A DNA stretch of 64,000 bases, taken from assembly GCF_000744785.1 (NCBI RefSeq), contig NZ_JQMO01000003.1, positions 5,580,001 through 5,644,000 on the forward strand, given 5' to 3'. This document shows, piece after piece, positions 59,847-64,000 of the stretch; position 1 is the stretch's first letter; every line of letters starts with the position of its first letter. Under the pieces are notes generated by a model. That model saw nothing but the letters and a program-made list of their open reading frames with translations. It was not told the origin of the DNA and made no database searches. The translations under genes and the position numbers were made by a program. The stretch is from Kitasatospora azatica KCTC 9699. Lineage in GTDB: Bacteria > Actinomycetota > Actinomycetes > Streptomycetales > Streptomycetaceae.

Positions 59847-61117
59847 CCGCCCCGTCAGACACCGCGCCGTCGGAGACGGCGCTGCCAGGCACCTCGCCGT
59901 CAGGCATCTCGCCGTCAGGCATCTCGCCGTCGGGCACCTCGCCGTCAGGCACTTCGCCGTCGGGCACTGAGGCCCGCAGCACCACACCCACTGACACCCG
60001 TACACCGGCCCAGGGAGAGGGAACACTCGTGGAGGCACGTCCCAGCACGTTCGCGGGAGCGACGGCCCAGGCCGAGCCCGTCTCGGTACCCGAGCTGCTG
60101 GCCAGAGGCCGCACGCTCTGCACCCCGCCGCTGCGCGCGGCGATCGCTCGACTGGCAGCCCCGATGGACGCGGTCGCGGCCTACCACTTCGGCTGGACCG
60201 ACCAGGCCGGCAACCCGACGGCCGGCGACGGCGGCAAGGCGGTCCGCCCGGCGCTGGCGCTGCTCTCGGCCGAGGCGGCCGGCGCCTCCGCACATGCCGG
60301 AGTACCTGGTGGGGTAGCTGTTGAGCTGGTGCACAACTTCTCGCTCCTGCATGATGATCTGATGGATGGTGACGAGACTCGCAGGCACCGGGCGACCGCC
60401 TGGACCGTCTTCGGTCCGGCACAGGCGATCCTGGTCGGCGACGCGCTGGCCACCCTCGGCACCGAGGTCCTGCTCGACGCCGGCAAGAGCGGCGCCGCGA
60501 CTCCCGCGGACGCCGCCCGAGCCGTGCGGCTGATCACCACTGCCACCCGCAAGCTGATCGACGGTCAGGCCCAGGACCTCTCCTTCGAGCACCGCGACGC
60601 GGTCAGCGTCGCCGAGTGCCTCGAGATGGAGGGCAACAAGACCGGCGCCCTGCTGGCCGCCGCCGCGGCGATCGGTGCGGTGCTGGCCGGCGCCGACGAC
60701 CGGACGGCCGACGCGCTGGAGCGCTACGGCCACCACCTCGGGCTGGCCTTCCAGGCCGTCGACGACCTGCTCGGCATCTGGGGCGCCACCGAGGTCACCG
60801 GCAAGCCGCACTGGGGCGACCTGCGCCAGCGCAAGAAGTCGCTCCCGGTGGCGGCCGCCCTCGCCGAGGGCGGAGCGGCCTCGCGCCGACTGGCCGAACT
60901 GCTCGCCGACCCGCAGGGGCGCGGCGAGGAGTCCGAGGAGGTGCTGGCCGGCCGGGCCGCCCTGATCGAGCAGGCGGGAGGCCGCTCCTGGACCCAGGAG
61001 GAGGCCCGCCGCCAGCACAAGACCGCCCTCGCCGCTCTGGACGAGGTGCCGATGGCCGACGAGGTGCGCGATCGCTTCGTGGCCCTCGCCGAATTCGTGG
61101 TGGTACGAGAGAGGTGA
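59843..61117 (+). CDS. Polyprenyl diphosphate synthase with repetitive N-terminal extension
   Basis: 424 aa. The first Asp-rich motif 'LLHDDLMDGD' and second 'FQAVDDLLGIWG' with 'GGKAVRPALAL' identify a trans-prenyl diphosphate synthase, here likely giving farnesyl diphosphate for HpnD. The first 80 residues are an unusual Ser/Pro/Gly/Thr tail containing five S-P-S-G-x units encoded by 15-bp repeats, not part of the enzyme fold. A GTG at about 60030 with GAGGGA-like bases upstream would give a product without the repeats. Confidence 0.9.
   Translation: MTAPSDTAPSETALPGTSPSGISPSGISPSGTSPSGTSPSGTEARSTTPTDTRTPAQGEGTLVEARPSTFAGATAQAEPVSVPELLARGRTLCTPPLRAAIARLAAPMDAVAAYHFGWTDQAGNPTAGDGGKAVRPALALLSAEAAGASAHAGVPGGVAVELVHNFSLLHDDLMDGDETRRHRATAWTVFGPAQAILVGDALATLGTEVLLDAGKSGAATPADAARAVRLITTATRKLIDGQAQDLSFEHRDAVSVAECLEMEGNKTGALLAAAAAIGAVLAGADDRTADALERYGHHLGLAFQAVDDLLGIWGATEVTGKPHWGDLRQRKKSLPVAAALAEGGAASRRLAELLADPQGRGEESEEVLAGRAALIEQAGGRSWTQEEARRQHKTALAALDEVPMADEVRDRFVALAEFVVVRER
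59897..59971 (+). repeat. 15-bp coding minisatellite (five units)
   Basis: Units at 59897, 59912, 59927, 59942 and 59957, based on CCGTCAGGCATCTCG, in frame with the prenyl synthase and encoding the P-S-G-(I/T)-S pentapeptide. Unit identity is high, so copy number is likely to vary between strains. Confidence 0.9.
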
Positions 61118-61124
61118 CAGCAAG

Positions 61125-63251
61125 TTGACAGCAACCGCGGACGGCCGGCTCGACCCTGAGTACGATTCCGAGCCGGTCGCGGTGGACGAACGGCCGATGG
61201 CCGGCCCGGCCGAAACGGCCGAGCGGGTCGGAGCATGGCCGATCGAGACAAGCGTGGCGGCCAATGGGGGGCCCGCCACGCAGGGGACGCAGCCACTGGC
61301 GCCGTCACCCTTGGACCGCGCGGCGATCGAGGACAGCCTGCGCCGGGCCACCGAGCATCTGCTGTCCCTGCAGGACGACGAGGGCTGGTGGAAGGGGGAC
61401 CTCGAAACCAACGTCACCATGGACGCCGAGGACCTGTTACTCCGCCAGTTCCTGGACATCCGCACCGCGGAGCAGACCGCGGCCACCGCCGAGTGGATCC
61501 GCTCGCAGCAACGCGAGGACGGCACCTGGGGCACCTTCCACGGCGGCCCGCCGGAGATCTCCACCACCGTCGAGGCCTATGTGGCGCTGCGCCTGGCGGG
61601 GGACGCGCCGAGCGCCCCGCACATGCGGGCCGCGGCCGAGTACGTGCGCGGGGCCGGCGGCATCGCGGCCACCCGGGTGTTCACCCGGATCTGGCTGGCA
61701 CTGTTCGGCTGGTGGCCCTGGGAGCGGCTGCCGGAGATGCCGCCCGAGATCATGTTTCTGCCCAAGTGGCTCCCGCTCAACATCTACGCCTTCGGCTGCT
61801 GGGCCCGGCAGACCATCGTGCCGCTCACCGTGGTCTCCGCCCACCGCCCGGTCAAGCCGGCCCCGTTCGACCTCACCGAACTGCACAGCGACCCGGCCAA
61901 CCCCTTCCCACTGCGCCCGCTCGCGCCGCCGACCAGCTGGGACGGCTTCTTCGAACGGCTCGACCTGGTCCTGCACGCCTACCACAAGCGCGCGGTGCGT
62001 CCGCTGCGCCGGCTGGCGCTCAGTCAGGCCGCCCGCTGGATCGTGGAGCGCCAGGAGGCCGACGGCTGCTGGGGCGGCATCCAACCGCCCGCCGTCTACT
62101 CGCTGATCGCCCTGCACCTGCAGGGCTACGAGCTCGACCACCCGGTGATGCAGGCGGGCCTGGCCGCGTTCGAACGCTTCACCGTGCACACCGAGGACGG
62201 TGCGCGCTGGCTGGAGGCCTGCCAGTCCCCGGTCTGGGACACCTGCCTGGCCGCCATCGCGCTGGTCGACGCCGGCCTGCCGGGCGACCACCCGGCGGTG
62301 CTGAAGGCGACCGACTGGATGCTCGGCGAGGAGATCAGAACCAAGGGCGACTGGTCGGTCCAGCGTCCGCAGCTGGAGCCCGGCGGCTGGGCCTTCGAGT
62401 TCCACAACGACACCTACCCGGACATCGACGACACCGCCGAGGTGGTGCTGGCGCTGCGCCGGGTCAAGCACCCGGAGCCGGCCAAGGTGGACGGCGCGGT
62501 CCACCGCGGCGTCGAGTGGAACCTCGGCATGCAGTCCAAGAACGGTGCCTGGGGCGCCTTCGACGTGGACAACACCAGCACCCTGCCCAACAAGCTGCCG
62601 TTCTGCGACTTCGGCGAGGTGGTCGACCCGCCGTCGGCCGACGTCACCGCCCATGTGGTGGAGATGCTGGCCGAGGTCGGCAAGGCGGACGACCCGCGCA
62701 CCCGCCGGGGCGTCGAGTGGCTGCTGAAGAACCAGGAGGCCGAGGGCTCCTGGTTCGGCCGCTGGGGCACCAACTACATCTACGGCACCGGTTCGGTGGT
62801 GCCGGCCCTGGTCGCCGCCGGGGTGCCGGAGTCCGACCCGGCGATCCGGCGCGCGGTGCGCTGGCTGGAGGAGCGGCAGAACCAGGACGGCGGTTGGGGC
62901 GAGGACATGCGCTCCTACGAGGACCCGGAGAAGTGGTCCGGGCGCGGCGACTCCACCGCCTCGCAGACCGCCTGGGCGCTGATGGCGCTGCTGGCGGCGG
63001 GCGAAGGCCCGGGCGGCCGGTTCGCACCGCAGGACGGCCGCGGCACCGCCGCGGTCGAACGCGGCGTGCGCTGGCTGGCGGCCACCCAGTTGGCCGAGGG
63101 CAGCTGGGACGAACCGCAGTTCACCGGGACCGGCTTCCCGTGGGACTTCTCGATCAACTACCACCTCTACCGGCTGGTCTTCCCGGTCACCGCGCTCGGT
63201 CGCTACCTGCACGGCAACCCCGTGCTGGGCGATCCCCGGAGGGCCACGTGA
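61125..63251 (+). CDS. shc: Squalene-hopene cyclase
   Basis: 708 aa, about 80 residues longer than bacterial averages at the N-terminus. Catalytic D-x-D-D is present ('YPDIDDTAEVV', Asp433-Asp436), as are several QW repeats ('QEADGCWGGIQPP', 'QNQDGGWGED', 'LAEGSWDEPQFTGTGFP'). It cyclises squalene to hopene. The TTG at 61125 is the annotated start here; starts further in are possible because the N-terminal 60 residues are poorly conserved. An in-frame TTA codon at 61437-61439 (Leu105) makes it a bldA-dependent gene. It overlaps hpnG by 4 bp. Confidence 0.95.
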   Translation: MTATADGRLDPEYDSEPVAVDERPMAGPAETAERVGAWPIETSVAANGGPATQGTQPLAPSPLDRAAIEDSLRRATEHLLSLQDDEGWWKGDLETNVTMDAEDLLLRQFLDIRTAEQTAATAEWIRSQQREDGTWGTFHGGPPEISTTVEAYVALRLAGDAPSAPHMRAAAEYVRGAGGIAATRVFTRIWLALFGWWPWERLPEMPPEIMFLPKWLPLNIYAFGCWARQTIVPLTVVSAHRPVKPAPFDLTELHSDPANPFPLRPLAPPTSWDGFFERLDLVLHAYHKRAVRPLRRLALSQAARWIVERQEADGCWGGIQPPAVYSLIALHLQGYELDHPVMQAGLAAFERFTVHTEDGARWLEACQSPVWDTCLAAIALVDAGLPGDHPAVLKATDWMLGEEIRTKGDWSVQRPQLEPGGWAFEFHNDTYPDIDDTAEVVLALRRVKHPEPAKVDGAVHRGVEWNLGMQSKNGAWGAFDVDNTSTLPNKLPFCDFGEVVDPPSADVTAHVVEMLAEVGKADDPRTRRGVEWLLKNQEAEGSWFGRWGTNYIYGTGSVVPALVAAGVPESDPAIRRAVRWLEERQNQDGGWGEDMRSYEDPEKWSGRGDSTASQTAWALMALLAAGEGPGGRFAPQDGRGTAAVERGVRWLAATQLAEGSWDEPQFTGTGFPWDFSINYHLYRLVFPVTALGRYLHGNPVLGDPRRAT

Positions 63252-63958
63252 ACCGTCCTCTGCTCGTGCTGTGCGCGCTGGCGCCCGAGGAGTGGGCGCT
63301 GCGCGGCGGCGACTGGGCGAACGCCCTGGGTGGTCCGGCGGTGCTGGCGCGCACCGGCATGGGCCCGGAGCGGGCCGCACGGACCGTCAGCACCCTGCTG
63401 GCGGCCGGGCCACAGGCCTACGGCGCGGTGCTGATGACCGGATTCTGCGCCGCCTCGGCGCCGGGAACAAGACCGGGCGAGGTGATTGTTGCCGACAGGG
63501 TGCACTCCGCCTCGGGATGTTCAACTGCTACCCGGTTGCCCGATGTTCTCGCCCAGGCCCTGCGGGGCCTGGGTCTCGGTGTGCGCGTCGGAGCGCTCCA
63601 CACGGCCGACCACGTGGTGCGCGGCCACGAACGCCGCGTCCTGCACCGGGCCGGGGTGACGGCGGTGGACATGGAGTCCGCCGCGGTCCTCGACCGACTG
63701 CCCGACGGTCTGCCGGTGGCGGCCGTGCGGGTGGTGGTCGACACGCCCGAGCGCGAGTTGCTCCGTCCGGGGACGATCCCGGCGGGCCTGCGCGCCTTCC
63801 GTACCCTGCGGGCCACCGTGCCCGCACTGCTCGGCTGGCACCGCGCCGTCAGCGGCGCCGCAGTCGGCACCACGCACCTCCGTTCGATACCGGAGCCGTC
63901 AGATTTGTTCCCGATGACCCACTCTTCCCTGCCGACGCTCCCTCAGGAGGCGAGCTAG
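63248..63958 (+). CDS. hpnG: Hopanoid nucleoside phosphorylase HpnG
   Basis: 236 aa. Nucleoside-phosphorylase fold with 'LLVLCALAPEEWALR', 'RTGMGPERAARTV', 'LMTGFCAASAPGTRPGEVIVAD' and 'TAVDMESAAVLD' (ribose-binding Met-Glu-Ser and the catalytic Asp/Glu area). HpnG removes adenine from adenosylhopane on the way to ribosylhopane and bacteriohopanetetrol. GTG start overlaps the shc stop. Confidence 0.92.
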   Translation: MNRPLLVLCALAPEEWALRGGDWANALGGPAVLARTGMGPERAARTVSTLLAAGPQAYGAVLMTGFCAASAPGTRPGEVIVADRVHSASGCSTATRLPDVLAQALRGLGLGVRVGALHTADHVVRGHERRVLHRAGVTAVDMESAAVLDRLPDGLPVAAVRVVVDTPERELLRPGTIPAGLRAFRTLRATVPALLGWHRAVSGAAVGTTHLRSIPEPSDLFPMTHSSLPTLPQEAS

Positions 63959-63960
63959 CC

Positions 63961-64000
63961 ATGGCAATGCCGCTGCGCCAGACCGTGCGGGTTGGTACCT
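63961..64000 (+). CDS. hpnH: Adenosylhopane synthase HpnH, N-terminus only
   Basis: Begins ATG-GCA-ATG two bases after the hpnG stop; the 13 visible residues M-A-M-P-L-R-Q-T-V-R-V-G-T match the start of the radical-SAM protein HpnH, which follows hpnG in hopanoid operons. It is cut by the window edge. AGGAGG lies upstream. Confidence 0.85.
   Translation, partial: MAMPLRQTVRVGT

Overview
The window is about 72% G+C, with strong GC3 bias, GTG/TTG starts, ATGA-type gene overlaps, SARP regulators with TTA codons and a full hopanoid locus. This points to Streptomyces or Kitasatospora (Streptomycetaceae). It divides at a tRNA-Leu gene near 48.6 kb: accessory DNA lies to the left and conserved chromosome to the right.

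0.2-27.6 kb is a compact, unusual biosynthetic gene cluster. Its core runs rightward: a 630-aa FkbH-type glyceryl transferase, two unusual acyl-CoA-dehydrogenase-like proteins, a free ACP, a single-module PKS with only KS-AT-ACP, a KASIII-like enzyme, a second free ACP, an E2-type (2-oxoacid dehydrogenase) acyltransferase and an Sfp-type phosphopantetheinyl transferase. FkbH + ACP + KASIII + E2-like acyltransferase is the signature set of tetronate biosynthesis (RK-682, agglomerin, abyssomicin type). The best reading is that the PKS makes a 3-ketoacyl chain which is joined to glyceryl-ACP to give an acyl-tetronate or related glycerate-derived ring. The ACAD pair, a flavin monooxygenase and a ferredoxin-type reductase would be tailoring enzymes. 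A type II thioesterase, an MFS pump and an MMPL transporter complete the set. Control appears layered: two large SARP-NB-ARC-TPR regulators, both with TTA (bldA-dependent) codons, flank an AfsA-like gene, and a CTTAAG-centred motif recurs in three cluster promoter regions.

27.6-29.2 kb is a scar: a truncated ISL3-type transposase between two gene fragments. 29.2-43.3 kb is a divergent pair of giant secreted-protein genes: a 2350-aa RHS/YD-repeat protein with a small secreted Cys-containing protein downstream, and a 2102-aa protein with ricin-lectin, PKD, LamG-like and discoidin-like modules. A third TTA-containing SARP and a LuxR-type HTH protein follow. 46.6-48.6 kb is a mobile-element remnant: a decayed 1.18-kb IS with terminal inverted repeats abuts the C-terminal end of a serine recombinase, which reads into the 3' end of tRNA-Leu(GAG).

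48.9-64 kb looks like conserved chromosome: an RsbW-like ATPase gene convergent with idi (separated by a 21-bp tandem array that contains both stop codons), a six-gene polar-lipid/wall-polymer operon (nucleotidyltransferase, glycerol-1-phosphate-type dehydrogenase, CDP-alcohol transferase, GT2, TagGH-like ABC exporter), and the hopanoid operon hpnC-hpnD-hpnE-prenyl synthase-shc-hpnG-hpnH, with a TTA codon in shc. Assignments rest on reading the sequence and on family knowledge; no searches were run.
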